Shown: positions 38,304 through 47,435 of the stretch, piece after piece
How positions within the stretch are numbered: the stretch's first letter is position 1
How the letters are laid out: every line of letters begins with the position of its first letter
DNA from: Pseudoxanthomonas dokdonensis
GTDB taxonomy: Bacteria; Pseudomonadota; Gammaproteobacteria; Xanthomonadales; Xanthomonadaceae
Assembly: GCF_001431405.1 (NCBI RefSeq)
Contig: NZ_LDJL01000006.1
Coordinates: forward strand, 1-64,000
Direction: 5' to 3'
DNA length: 64,000 nucleotides
Notes under the pieces: generated by a model
What the model was told of the DNA's origin: nothing
Seen by the model: the letters and a program-made list of their open reading frames with translations, nothing else
The model's database searches: none
Translations under genes and position numbers: made by a program

Positions 38304-39462
38304 CGGCTTCTCCCTTCATCACCGGCAGGTACATCGCCACCGTGGTGCCCTGTCCGACCTGGCTGCTGATCGCCAGGAAGCCCCCGGACTGTCCGGCGAA
38401 GCCGGCCACCTGGCTCAGGCCGAGGCCACTGCCCTTGCCGACTTCCTTGGTGGTGAAAAAAGGCTCTTCGGCACGGGCCATGGTCGACGCGTCCATGCCC
38501 AGGCCGTTGTCGATGACCTCGATGCAGACATAGTCGCGCGCGGTCGCCGCCGGATCATCGGGAGGTCGCTTGCACTTGAGGCTGGTGCGCAGGGTCATCC
38601 GGCCGCCCTGTAACATCGCATCGCGGCCGTTGGAAATCAGGTTGAGGATGGCGGCCTCGAACTGGGCCGCGTCCAGCTCCACGTCCTCGACGTCACGTCC
38701 GGCTTCCAGCTGCAGCTCGATCTGCTGGCCGCCGGCCCGGCGATACAGCTCGAAGGAGCGCGCCAGCAACTCGTTGACGTCGCAGCGCTCGGCCGCCAGT
38801 GGCGTGCCACGGCCGAAACCCAGCAGTTGCCGGGTCAGCAGCGCACCACGGTCGGCGGCACGCAACGCGGCCTCGGTCAACTCACGGGTGCGCTGGTTGG
38901 CCGACGGTTGCAGGTTGATCAGATCCAGGCTGTTGATGATGATCCCGAGCAGGTTGTTGAAGTCGTGGGCCAGGCCCAGGGTGAGCTTGCCGATCGCCTC
39001 GATCTTCTGCGAGTGCGCCAGCGCATGCTGGGCTTCCTGCAATTCGATCTGGGCGTGGTAGCGTTCGGTGATGTCACGGGTGATCTTGGCGAATCCGATC
39101 AACTCACCGTTGTAGATGATCGAATCAATCACCACGCTGGCCCAGAAGCGGCTGCCGTCCTTGCGCAGGCGCCAGCCTTCGGCTTCGTAACGGCCATGGA
39201 TACGGGCCTGGCGCAGGCCGTGCGCGGGCAACTCGGCGGCGGCATCCTCGGGGGTGTAGAAGCGCGAGAAATGCTGGCCGACAATCTCGCTGTCGGTATA
39301 GCCCTTGATGCGTTGTCCGCCGGCATTCCAGCTGCGCACATAGCCATTCACGTCCAGCATGTAGATGGCGTAATCGGTAACGCTCTGGACCAGCAAAGCC
39401 AACTGCCTGGATTCGTCTTCCAGTTCGCTCTGCCTCAGGGCACCTCCCATCGAATTGCCCAC
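38296..39462 (-). CDS. PAS-domain sensor histidine kinase
   Basis: 388 residues, GTG start at 39462 with GGGAGGGG 8 bp upstream. One PAS domain (about 20-130, with WNAGGQRIKGYTDSEIVG and the PAC tail LIGFAKITRDITERYH), then a HisKA-type helix with phospho-acceptor in LAHDFNNLLG and an HATPase domain with N box NLISNGRDAM, G1 DNGLGM and GKGSGLGLSQV. No membrane segment, so it is cytosolic. Partner is the overlapping receiver downstream. Confidence 0.93.
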   Translation of the reverse strand: MGNSMGGALRQSELEDESRQLALLVQSVTDYAIYMLDVNGYVRSWNAGGQRIKGYTDSEIVGQHFSRFYTPEDAAAELPAHGLRQARIHGRYEAEGWRLRKDGSRFWASVVIDSIIYNGELIGFAKITRDITERYHAQIELQEAQHALAHSQKIEAIGKLTLGLAHDFNNLLGIIINSLDLINLQPSANQRTRELTEAALRAADRGALLTRQLLGFGRGTPLAAERCDVNELLARSFELYRRAGGQQIELQLEAGRDVEDVELDAAQFEAAILNLISNGRDAMLQGGRMTLRTSLKCKRPPDDPAATARDYVCIEVIDNGLGMDASTMARAEEPFFTTKEVGKGSGLGLSQVAGFAGQSGGFLAISSQVGQGTTVAMYLPVMKGEAGG

Positions 39463-39665
39463 AACAGATCCCCTCCCAATGGTGGTGCCACGCCCCGGAG
39501 CGTAAAGAAGCCGCCGTTAACCGCCTGTGCAAAGCGCCAGGCGACAGCCGGACATGCTACAAATGTGACCGGCCGTCGTATAGTGCCGGCACAGCGGTGC
39601 GGGGGAGATGTGGGGATTGATCGCGCCACGCTGCCCGCTGCCAGATCACCATCGGATTCAGGGCA

Positions 39666-40874
39666 ATGAGCAAGCATTCACATCCTGACACTACCGACGC
39701 CATCATGCGGATCAGCCGCATTGGCGCGGTGCCACAAATCCTGGAGACCGTTGCCCACATCACCGGTCTGCGCTTCGTTGCCGTTGCCCATGTCACCGAC
39801 TGCCGCTGGACCGCCTGCGCGGTGCGCGACGATCTCGGCTTCGACCTGCCAGTCGGCGGCGAGCTGGTCCTGGAAAGCACGATCTGCAACGACATCCGGC
39901 AATCGCACGAGCCGGTGATCTTCGGCCATGCCAGTACCCATCCGCTGTATTCGCAGCACCATACCCCGCGCCAGTACGGGCTGGAGAGCTATGTCTCGGT
40001 GCCGATTTTCGACCAGCACGGCAGCTTCTTCGGCACCCTGTGCGCGATTGACAGCAAGCCGGCGGACTTTGACGAAGCGCACGTGCTGCGCAGCCTGCAG
40101 CTGTTCGCGCAGCTGATTGGCAACTATCTGGACAACGATGACCGGCTGCAGGCGGCCGAGCGGGCCGGCGAGTTGCACGATCAGTTCATCGCCGTGCTTG
40201 GCCATGACCTGCGCAGTCCATTGCAGGCGGTGCGCATCGGCGCCGACCTGCTGCAGCAGGAGGCGACCTCGCCGCGTAGTGCCAAGGTGCTGCAGGGCAT
40301 GCAGAAGAGCCTGGATCGCATCGACGGCCTGGTCCACGACATCCTCGACTTCGCCCGCGGCCGCCTGGGCGGTGGCATCCCGGTGCTGCCGCAACACGAG
40401 GAAAGCCTGGCCGAGCAGTTGATGCACGTGGTGTCCGAAGTCAAGGCGGCCAGTGGCCGCAACGACATCGTGGCCGAGATCGCTTTCGATGCGCCGGTGC
40501 TGTGCGATGGCCAACGCATCGCCCAGCTGGTCACCAACCTGCTGGCCAACGCCGCGGCACACGGCAGCGCCAGCCAGCCGGTATCGTTCCAGGCCCGCGG
40601 CGGCCATGGCCATCTGTGGCTGCAGGTGCACAACGGTGGCGTCATCCCGCAGGAACTGCGTGCGCGCCTGTTCACGCCGTTCTCGCGCAACCAGGCCGAA
40701 CACGCCCGCCCCGGTCTGGGCCTGGGCCTGTACATCGCCGCGGAAATCGCCAAGGCGCACGGCGCCGAGCTGGGCGTTCACTCCAGCGCCGAGACCGGCA
40801 CCATCTTCACGTTCCTGATGGGCCAGCCGTCGACGCCGGTCGACCGGCAACACGATCAGACCGCCGAAGTCTAG
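39666..40874 (+). CDS. GAF-domain sensor histidine kinase
   Basis: 402 residues, ATG at 39666. N-terminal GAF domain (about 20-165; contains VLESTICNDIRQ and GTLCAIDS as in bilin/GAF sensors), HisKA with phospho-acceptor in VLGHDLRSPLQAV (about residue 200) and HATPase with NLLANAAAHG and GLGLGLYIA. Cytosolic. It faces away from the PAS kinase; the two may share the lone receiver, since no receiver gene is next to it. The GAF region lacks an obvious chromophore Cys I can assign. Confidence 0.92.
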   Translation: MSKHSHPDTTDAIMRISRIGAVPQILETVAHITGLRFVAVAHVTDCRWTACAVRDDLGFDLPVGGELVLESTICNDIRQSHEPVIFGHASTHPLYSQHHTPRQYGLESYVSVPIFDQHGSFFGTLCAIDSKPADFDEAHVLRSLQLFAQLIGNYLDNDDRLQAAERAGELHDQFIAVLGHDLRSPLQAVRIGADLLQQEATSPRSAKVLQGMQKSLDRIDGLVHDILDFARGRLGGGIPVLPQHEESLAEQLMHVVSEVKAASGRNDIVAEIAFDAPVLCDGQRIAQLVTNLLANAAAHGSASQPVSFQARGGHGHLWLQVHNGGVIPQELRARLFTPFSRNQAEHARPGLGLGLYIAAEIAKAHGAELGVHSSAETGTIFTFLMGQPSTPVDRQHDQTAEV

Positions 40875-40892
40875 AACGCGCCGCGACGCGAA

Positions 40893-41684
40893 TCAGATCC
40901 TCACCCGCACCCAGGTCGGGGCGTGGTCGCTGGCTTTTTCCTGCAGGCGCACCCAGCGGTCGACCCCGGCTTCCTGTAATCCCGCGGCCAACACCGGATT
41001 GAGCAACAGGTGGTCGATGCGCAGGCCCCGGTCGCGCTCGGCGTGTTGCCGGAAATAATCCCAGAACGTGTACACCTGCTCGTCTTCGAACACCTCGCGC
41101 AGCGCATCGGTCCAGCCCTGTTGCAGCAATTGCCGCCAGACCTGCCGTGACTCGGGCTGGATCAGCGCGTCCTTGCGCCAGGCCCCGGGATCGTAAACGT
41201 CCGCGTCGGTGGGGATGACATTGAAATCGCCCAGCAATGCCACCGGCGCCGGCAATCCAACCAGGCTCCCGGCATGCCGCTGCAGGCGACGCATCCAGGC
41301 AAGCTTGTAGTCGAACTTTGGCCCGGGCTGCGGATTGCCGTTGGGCAGGTAAAGGCAGCCGACGATAACGCCATGCACCGCCGCTTCGATATAACGGCTC
41401 TGCGCGTCGCTGTGGTCACCGGGCAGACCGCGCCGGCTTTCCACCGGGGTCACCCCGCGACCAAGCAGAGCAACCCCGTTCCACGAGCGCTGGCCATGCC
41501 AGATGGCGCCATAACCGGCATCTTCCAGCTGGGCGGCGGGAAAGGCCTGGTCCAGCGCCTTCAATTCCTGCAACGCGACCACGTCCGGCTGTTCCACTTC
41601 CAGCCACGACAGCAGTTGCGACAGGCGCGCGCCGATGCCGTTGACGTTGAAGGTCGCCAGCTTGAGGAGTTTCCTGCGTGGCAT
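40893..41684 (-). CDS. xthA: Exodeoxyribonuclease III (AP endonuclease)
   Basis: 263 residues. Removes 3' blocking groups and cleaves at abasic sites in base-excision repair. All EEP-superfamily motifs are seen: ATFNVNGIGAR, ALQELK (metal Glu), LLGDFNV, RIDHLLL, and SDHAPTW (catalytic His). ATG at 41684. Stands 19 bp upstream-end of a PhnB-like gene, both leftward. Confidence 0.95.
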   Translation of the reverse strand: MPRRKLLKLATFNVNGIGARLSQLLSWLEVEQPDVVALQELKALDQAFPAAQLEDAGYGAIWHGQRSWNGVALLGRGVTPVESRRGLPGDHSDAQSRYIEAAVHGVIVGCLYLPNGNPQPGPKFDYKLAWMRRLQRHAGSLVGLPAPVALLGDFNVIPTDADVYDPGAWRKDALIQPESRQVWRQLLQQGWTDALREVFEDEQVYTFWDYFRQHAERDRGLRIDHLLLNPVLAAGLQEAGVDRWVRLQEKASDHAPTWVRVRI

Positions 41685-41703
41685 CAGCCGTGCACCGGCG
41701 GGC

Positions 41704-42189
41704 TCAGCGTTGCACGTCCCGGACCGCCTGTTCGAGCGCGGCGATGTCGATCCTGCGCATCCCCATCATGGCCTCGAACGCGCGCTCGGCGACCTCGCCG
41801 CCCTGCGCCATCAGTTCGGTCAGCCGGGTCGGGGTGATCTGCCACGACAGGCCGAACAGATCCGTGCACCAGCCACACATGCTGGGCTTGCCGCCGGCAT
41901 CGATGATGGCGTTCCAGTAGCGGTCGGTCTCGGCCTGATCGCGGGTCGCAACCTGGAAACTCACGGCCTGGCCGAAGCGGAACTCGGTGCCGCCGTTCAA
42001 CAGCAGGAACGGCATGCCCAGCAGCGTCATTTCAATTGTCAGCACGTCACCCTGGTGACCATCGGGATAGTCGCCGGGGGCATGGTGGATGGCATCGATG
42101 CGGGTGTCGGCGAATGTCTCGGCATAGAAGCGCGCTGCCTGCTCCGCGTTGCCGTCGAAACACAGGCATGGTTGGATCCTGGCCGTCAT
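41704..42189 (-). CDS. VOC-superfamily protein (PhnB/3-demethylubiquinone-like)
   Basis: 161 residues from ATG 42189 (MTARIQPCLCF). Opens with CLCFDGNAEQAARFYAETF and continues MPFLLLNGG, FQVATRDQAETDRYW and WCTDLFGLSWQI, the pattern of the PhnB group of the glyoxalase/bleomycin-resistance fold. No reaction can be assigned. Followed closely by xthA. Confidence 0.88.
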   Translation of the reverse strand: MTARIQPCLCFDGNAEQAARFYAETFADTRIDAIHHAPGDYPDGHQGDVLTIEMTLLGMPFLLLNGGTEFRFGQAVSFQVATRDQAETDRYWNAIIDAGGKPSMCGWCTDLFGLSWQITPTRLTELMAQGGEVAERAFEAMMGMRRIDIAALEQAVRDVQR

Positions 42190-42320
42190 GCTGATCTCCA
42201 CTGCGGTTGGCAAGCCCGGACGGTAACGCGGTTGCGCCATGGCTGCGTGAAAAGCGCATGATGATGCCGTTGGATCCGGCGCCTGCCGGTCATCTTCCTT
42301 AGCCTTGCCCAGGGTGCCCG

Positions 42321-42851
42321 ATGCGATCCCCAGTCACTGCCATCATCGTCATGGGCGTCGCCGGCAGCGGCAAGACCACGCTCGCCCGCGGGCTGGCCGA
42401 TCACTATCGATACGCACTGCTGGACGCCGACGACTGGCACAGTGCCGACGCCAGGGCGCAGATGGCTGCCGGTATTCCGCTCAGCGACGCGCAGCGGCAA
42501 CCCTGGGTGGCCGCGCTGGCGGCCGAATTGCAGCGCCTGGCCGCGTCGGGACGCGCGTCGGTGCTGGCGTTCTCGGGTCTGCGTGCGGCGCATCGACAGC
42601 AGTTGCGCGACAGTGGCGTGGCGATGCGGTTCCTGTTCCTGCATGCCGCGCCGGCGGTGATCGCCGCGCGGCTGGCCGCACGCCGCGAGCACTTCATGCC
42701 GCCACAGCTGCTGGAGAGCCAGTTGCAGGCACTGCAGCCACCGCATGACGAACCCGACGTCATCGCCATTGATGGCGCAGCGGACTATCCGCAGGTGCTG
42801 GCCGAGGCGCTGCGGAAACTGGACGCCGCCGGCGTATCGCCACGGCGCTAG
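42321..42851 (+). CDS. gntK: Gluconokinase
   Basis: Phosphorylates D-gluconate to 6-phosphogluconate. 176 residues, ATG at 42321. Walker A GVAGSGKTT close to the N-terminus, LLDADDWHS, then the family segments GIPLSDAQRQPW and HFMPPQLLESQ. No other gluconate genes are in the window. The DUF3606-ligD operon is convergent with it. Confidence 0.93.
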   Translation: MRSPVTAIIVMGVAGSGKTTLARGLADHYRYALLDADDWHSADARAQMAAGIPLSDAQRQPWVAALAAELQRLAASGRASVLAFSGLRAAHRQQLRDSGVAMRFLFLHAAPAVIAARLAARREHFMPPQLLESQLQALQPPHDEPDVIAIDGAADYPQVLAEALRKLDAAGVSPRR

Positions 42852-42889
42852 ATCCGTGGACTGCGTGCTGGCGGACGCTGTCGCACGCC

Positions 42890-45523
42890 TTATTCGTCCT
42901 GCGACCAGCGCGACAGATCCTGGTTGATATCGTTGATGCCCTGCCACGGATCCTTGCGCCGGCGTTTCAGCATTGCCGGCACGTCGGCAATGCTGAAGGC
43001 ATCGGCGCGCTTGAGCCTGGCCAGTTGGGACCAGGCCAACGGCATTGCTACTGGCGCGCCGGCACGCGCACGCATCGAATAGGACGCCACGGCGGTGGCA
43101 CCGCGGCCATTGCGCAGGTAGTCGATGAAGATGCGCTTGTTGCGCTTGCTCTTGGTCGCGGTCGCCAGGAAGCGGTCCGGTTGCGAACGCGCCAGCGCGT
43201 CGGCAAAGCCGTGGGCGAAGCGCTTGCTCAGCTCCCAGTCGCAGCCCGGATTCAGCGGTACCACCACGTGCAGCCCCTTGCCACCGGACACGCGCAGGAA
43301 CGACTCGAGCTGCAATTGATCAAGCAGCTTGCGGATGTCGACCGCAGCCTGCTTGACCTCGCTGAAGGCGACATCAGGACCCGGATCCAGGTCGAACACC
43401 ACCCGGTCGGCACGCTCCGGGTCGCTGGCATGGGAGCCCCATGGATGGAACTCCAGCGCATTGAACTGGACCAGCTCCATCAGTCCCGGCAAATCCTCGA
43501 CCACCAGATAATCGGCATTGGCGCCGGACTCTTCCTTCAGTTTCACCGTCGCCACCCGCTCCAGCCCCGAGGTCAGATGCTTCTGGAAAAAGCACGGCTG
43601 CTCGATGCCGGCCGGACAACGGATGATCGACAGCGGACGCCCGGCGATCTCCGGCAGCAGCCAGTCGGCGACGGCCAGATAGTAGTCCCACACCGCCTGC
43701 TTGCTGATGCGATCGGTGGGAAACAGCAACTTGCCGGGGCTGGACAACGTCGGCAGCGCTGCGACGTCATCCGATTGGCGGACCTTGCTGCCCGCTTTGG
43801 CTTTGGTTGCTTTGGTTGCTTTGGTTGCTTTGGTTGCTTTGGTTGCTTTGGTTGCTTTGGTTGCTTTGGTTGCTTTGGTCGCTTTCTTCACTGTCCTGCT
43901 CCGTTTGCCGGATGTCGCCGCCGTGGCGGCACGATCACTGTCGGCGAGATCGGCAACCTCCTTGTCCAATCGCACGGCCTTCAGCGATGGTTGCCGCAAC
44001 AGTTGCTGGCGGCCGATGCCGCGATAGAACACCTCGACCACGAAGCGCGGTTCGAACCAGGTGGCGCTGCGCAGGTCGGTGTCGGTGGTGCCGACATGGG
44101 CAGTCGGCTTGTTGCTGCCGCCGCGCTTGAGCCTGGCAGTGACTTCGCGCATCAGCTTGTCATTGAAACCGGAACCGACCCGGCCGGCATAGCGCCAACC
44201 GTATTCCGCATCCGGCCTGGCCAGCAGCAGTGAGCCAAAACCGCTGCGGCTGCCCTTGGGGGCGGTATAACCGACCACCGCGAATTCATCACTGGCCAGT
44301 TGCTTGATCTTGCGCCAGTCGTCACTGCGACCGCCGCGATAAGGCCGGTCCGCGCGCTTGCTGATGATGCCCTCGAAGTGGCGCTGGCCAGCGAGCTCGA
44401 ACGCCGCCTGGCCTTCGCCTTCGATGTGCGAGCTGAAAGCAAGTTGCGCCGGCGCATCCTGCAACAGTTCCTGCAACAGTTGCTTGCGCTGCATCAGCGG
44501 CGCGTCGGCGATGTCGACACCGTTGACGTGCAGCAGATCAAACAGCGCCAGCGCCAGCTTGCCCTGGCGTTCGCCGGACAGCGTGGATTGCAGCAGGCCG
44601 AAGTCCTGGCGGGCCCCGGAACCGGCGATCAGTTCGCCATCCAGCGCCGCCGATTGCAGGCCAAGCGCGGCGATGGCCTCACGGATATCGGGAATCCTGT
44701 CGGTCCACTCCAATCCATTGCGCGACCACAGCTGCACGTTGCCATCGGCGATGGTGGCCAGGATCCGGTAGCCGTCCCACTTCAGCTCGTGGATCCACTG
44801 GTCGCCGCTGGGTGGCTGCTCACTGAGCTTTGCCAGTTGCGGTTCGAATGGCCCATCCGGTGCCTTGGCCCTGTCCGCATCGGTCAGCGCCAGCGCCTTG
44901 CGCGCCCAGTCCTTGCGACGCTTTCTGCTGACCGGCAGCGAGCTCAGCTTCTTCTTGTTGGCCTTGCCGGCACCGGCACGCTTGAGGTCGGCCGCCGGCG
45001 GCGCGGTGACGTCGGCCAGCAGATCGTCGGCTTCCAGCGTGCCCGCGTACGCATCCTTGTCCTTGAACAGCAGCCACTGCGGTTGTCTGGCGGCCTTGCC
45101 CGAGCGGACCAGATGCCAGCCACCCTTGAGCTTGCTGCCGAACAGCTCGAAGCGCAGATGGCCTTTGACCAGTTGCTGCTCGGGGTCGCCATCGGTCGCC
45201 CATACGCCGTGGTCGAACTGGGCCACATGGCCGCCACCGTATTCGCCCTTGGGTATCTCGCCTTCGAACCCGGCGTAGTCGACCGGGTGATCCTCGACCT
45301 CGACCGCCATCCGCTTGACGCTCGGATCGTAACTCGGCCCTTTCGGCACTGCCCAGCTTTTCAGCGCGTCACCGACCTGCAGGCGGAAATCGTAATGGCG
45401 GCGGCTGGCATGATGCAGCTGTACCACGAAGATCGCACGCTGCCCTTTGGGCAGCGGCTTCCCCGGCTGCGGCTCCCGCGTTTTGTCGAAGCTGCGCTTG
45501 CGGCGATAGTCGGCCAGGCTCAT
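42890..45523 (-). CDS. ligD: Multidomain ATP-dependent DNA ligase LigD (PE-LIG-POL)
   Basis: Performs end processing and ligation in bacterial non-homologous end joining. 877 residues in the order phosphoesterase (about 30-160; HHASRRHYDFRLQ, HPVDYAGFEG), ligase (about 225-545; nucleotidyl Lys248 in ELKWDGYR, later EGIISKR and DDWRKIK), then polymerase/primase (about 590-870; DLDPGP and a Ser-Gly-Gly-Lys-Gly-Leu-His block), as in Pseudomonas LigD. A run of KAT tripeptides (about 547-574) links ligase to polymerase. No ku gene is in the window. DUF3606 gene 9 bp upstream. Confidence 0.97.
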   Translation of the reverse strand: MSLADYRRKRSFDKTREPQPGKPLPKGQRAIFVVQLHHASRRHYDFRLQVGDALKSWAVPKGPSYDPSVKRMAVEVEDHPVDYAGFEGEIPKGEYGGGHVAQFDHGVWATDGDPEQQLVKGHLRFELFGSKLKGGWHLVRSGKAARQPQWLLFKDKDAYAGTLEADDLLADVTAPPAADLKRAGAGKANKKKLSSLPVSRKRRKDWARKALALTDADRAKAPDGPFEPQLAKLSEQPPSGDQWIHELKWDGYRILATIADGNVQLWSRNGLEWTDRIPDIREAIAALGLQSAALDGELIAGSGARQDFGLLQSTLSGERQGKLALALFDLLHVNGVDIADAPLMQRKQLLQELLQDAPAQLAFSSHIEGEGQAAFELAGQRHFEGIISKRADRPYRGGRSDDWRKIKQLASDEFAVVGYTAPKGSRSGFGSLLLARPDAEYGWRYAGRVGSGFNDKLMREVTARLKRGGSNKPTAHVGTTDTDLRSATWFEPRFVVEVFYRGIGRQQLLRQPSLKAVRLDKEVADLADSDRAATAATSGKRSRTVKKATKATKATKATKATKATKATKATKATKAKAGSKVRQSDDVAALPTLSSPGKLLFPTDRISKQAVWDYYLAVADWLLPEIAGRPLSIIRCPAGIEQPCFFQKHLTSGLERVATVKLKEESGANADYLVVEDLPGLMELVQFNALEFHPWGSHASDPERADRVVFDLDPGPDVAFSEVKQAAVDIRKLLDQLQLESFLRVSGGKGLHVVVPLNPGCDWELSKRFAHGFADALARSQPDRFLATATKSKRNKRIFIDYLRNGRGATAVASYSMRARAGAPVAMPLAWSQLARLKRADAFSIADVPAMLKRRRKDPWQGINDINQDLSRWSQDE
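43802..43882. repeat. 9-bp tandem repeat inside ligD
   Basis: Eight perfect copies of TTTGGTTGC followed by a ninth with one change (TTTGGTCGC). It encodes repeated Lys-Ala-Thr on the minus strand, in frame, between the ligase and polymerase domains. Copy-number changes would alter linker length but not the reading frame. Confidence 0.97.
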
Positions 45524-45532
45524 GGCATCGGC

Positions 45533-45709
45533 TTAATGGCCGGGATGACGACGCACCGCACCGGCATCGGGGCCGACGGCCTTCACCGCATCACCCGGTT
45601 GCCCGGCGCTGACGTCCAGCGAGAGGGTCCCGTACTGCAGCTCATGGTCCTGGCCGACGTTGATCCGATCGCGGTCGGGACGCCCCATCTCGTTGCTGTC
45701 GTCGGCCAT
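45533..45709 (-). CDS. Small DUF3606 protein
   Basis: A 58-residue protein from ATG 45709 with GGAGG 7 bp upstream. The opening PDRDRINVGQDHELQY is the hallmark of DUF3606; the rest is short and partly degenerate compared with the usual helical end of the family. Function unknown. It ends 9 bp before the ligD start, so both are probably on one transcript. Confidence 0.78.
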   Translation of the reverse strand: MADDSNEMGRPDRDRINVGQDHELQYGTLSLDVSAGQPGDAVKAVGPDAGAVRRHPGH

Positions 45710-45837
45710 GATGGCGCCTCCTGATCCGGGATTGGCCCGGCTGGCGCATCATCGATGCGACATTCGTCGCGGGTGCTCGCCAGCCTCCATCGTGTTGTAG
45801 TCCGACGGCCGTGAACGCGATGTATCGGTGCCCTCGC

Positions 45838-47424
45838 CTACTCTCCGGCCGGGGTGAAATGCAGATCCTGGTAGTCGTAACTGAAGTCTGCCAGCGGCGA
45901 CACCGCCTTCATGCGGATGCTGGCGACCTTGCCTTCGGCATCCAGGGCAAAGCTGACGTAGGCCGGTTCGATGGCACTGTCATCCCAGCGCGTGCGGAAA
46001 GTGTCGTACTGCCAGTGTTCCAGGTTGCCGGCCATGTTGGGTGTCTGCTGGAAATCGATCCGCAGCTTGCCGCCCTGTTCGCTGATGGTGATCGGCCCGT
46101 ACCACGGATCGACGTAACGGCCGGCATAGCCCGATGCGGGCAACGAAGGCCGCGACTGCTTGCGTGCCGCCTGGCCGCTGGCCTGCAGTGCCTGCAGTCC
46201 TGCGTCGAGTCGCTGCTGGTACCACTGGTCGAACGCGGCGACCCAGTCGCGTGGCGCGAATCCCAGATAGTGATCCAGCAGCTCGTAGCCCAGCCCGCGC
46301 ATGACCCCGACATCCTCGGCGTTGATCTGCAGCGAGATGCCCAGGTTGCGCTCCGGCACCAGCACGATGAAGGTCAGCACGCCAAACACCGCCCCGCCAT
46401 GCTGGACGACCTTGACCCCGCGGTAGTCCTGCACGTTCCAGCCCAGTGCATAGCTGGAAAACTGCGGCGTCATGTCGTTGATCGGTGCCGGGTACGGCGT
46501 GATCGGAATCAGCACCTGCGGCGTCCACATTTCCTGTGCCGAGGCCGCGCTGTAAAGGCGCTTGCCATCGCCATCGGGCAGCGCGCCCTGGCCCAGCTGG
46601 ATCTGCAGCCAACGGGCCAGATCATGGGCGCTGGAGGACAGGCCGCCGGCCGGTGCGCCGACCTGGCCCAGTCCTTCGCGTTCGGGCAACAGCTGCTGCT
46701 TGCCCAGCCCGCGCAGGCGCGGGTCCAGGCGCGCGTGCGGGTAGGCGCGATTGGGATTGGCGAAGCGATCGTTTTCGTCACTGACCGAATCCATCATGCC
46801 GGCAGGCCGCAGCACCCGGTCGCGCATGAAGCTTTCCCAGTCCTGCCCGCTGGCGGCGGCAATCACTTCACCGGCGACGATGTAGAGGATGTTGTCGTAG
46901 GCATAGCCGCTGCGGAAACTGGTGGCCGGCTTGATGTGGCGCAGGGCCTGGACGATGTCGCCGCGGCTGCGCGAACTGCGCGGGATGAACAGCAGATCGC
47001 CGGCGCCCAGTCCCAGCCCGCTGCGATGCACCAGCAGATCGCGGATGGTCATTTCGCGGGTGACCCAGGCGTCGTACATCTGGAACGTCGGCAGGTGATC
47101 GATCACCTTGTCGTCCCAGTCCAGCTTGCCTTCGTCGACCAGGATCGCCAGCGCCGCGGCGGTGAATGCCTTGCCGGTGGAACCGGTCGGGAAGATGGTG
47201 TCGGCATCCACCGCTTCCGCCGAACCCAGCCGGCGCACGCCGTAGCCCTGGGCCTTGGTGACCCTGCCGTCCTCGACGATGGCAATCGCCATGCCCGGCA
47301 CGTCGTGTTGCTTGAGTACCTGCTCGACGCGCTGGTCGAAACCCGGCGGCGGCGCTGCCGCGACCGGCGCGGCCAGGCAGGCGGCGACAATCAGCGTGGC
47401 GGTCAGTGAATGGATGCGACCCAT
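45838..47424 (-). CDS. Exported serine hydrolase (class C beta-lactamase/D-aminopeptidase fold)
   Basis: 528 residues from ATG 47424. Signal peptide 1-24 (APVAAA), beta-lactamase domain with nucleophile in STGK (Ser82, Lys85), a YDN-type second motif (in GYAYDNILY) and VVQHGGAVFG as third element, then a C-terminal domain of about 110 residues (DUF3471-like). Family members hydrolyse D-amino-acid peptides or esters; resistance to beta-lactams is not implied. Last gene of the TonB-receptor/dgcN unit, 11 bp from the transporter gene, so a role in releasing D-amino acids from peptides is a reasonable inference. Confidence 0.88.
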   Translation of the reverse strand: MGRIHSLTATLIVAACLAAPVAAAPPPGFDQRVEQVLKQHDVPGMAIAIVEDGRVTKAQGYGVRRLGSAEAVDADTIFPTGSTGKAFTAAALAILVDEGKLDWDDKVIDHLPTFQMYDAWVTREMTIRDLLVHRSGLGLGAGDLLFIPRSSRSRGDIVQALRHIKPATSFRSGYAYDNILYIVAGEVIAAASGQDWESFMRDRVLRPAGMMDSVSDENDRFANPNRAYPHARLDPRLRGLGKQQLLPEREGLGQVGAPAGGLSSSAHDLARWLQIQLGQGALPDGDGKRLYSAASAQEMWTPQVLIPITPYPAPINDMTPQFSSYALGWNVQDYRGVKVVQHGGAVFGVLTFIVLVPERNLGISLQINAEDVGVMRGLGYELLDHYLGFAPRDWVAAFDQWYQQRLDAGLQALQASGQAARKQSRPSLPASGYAGRYVDPWYGPITISEQGGKLRIDFQQTPNMAGNLEHWQYDTFRTRWDDSAIEPAYVSFALDAEGKVASIRMKAVSPLADFSYDYQDLHFTPAGE

Positions 47425-47435
47425 GGCAGGCTTCC

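Noticed and set aside
43802-43882. Short regular repeats considered as a CRISPR array
   Set aside because: Unit is 9 bp without spacers and lies in frame inside ligD.
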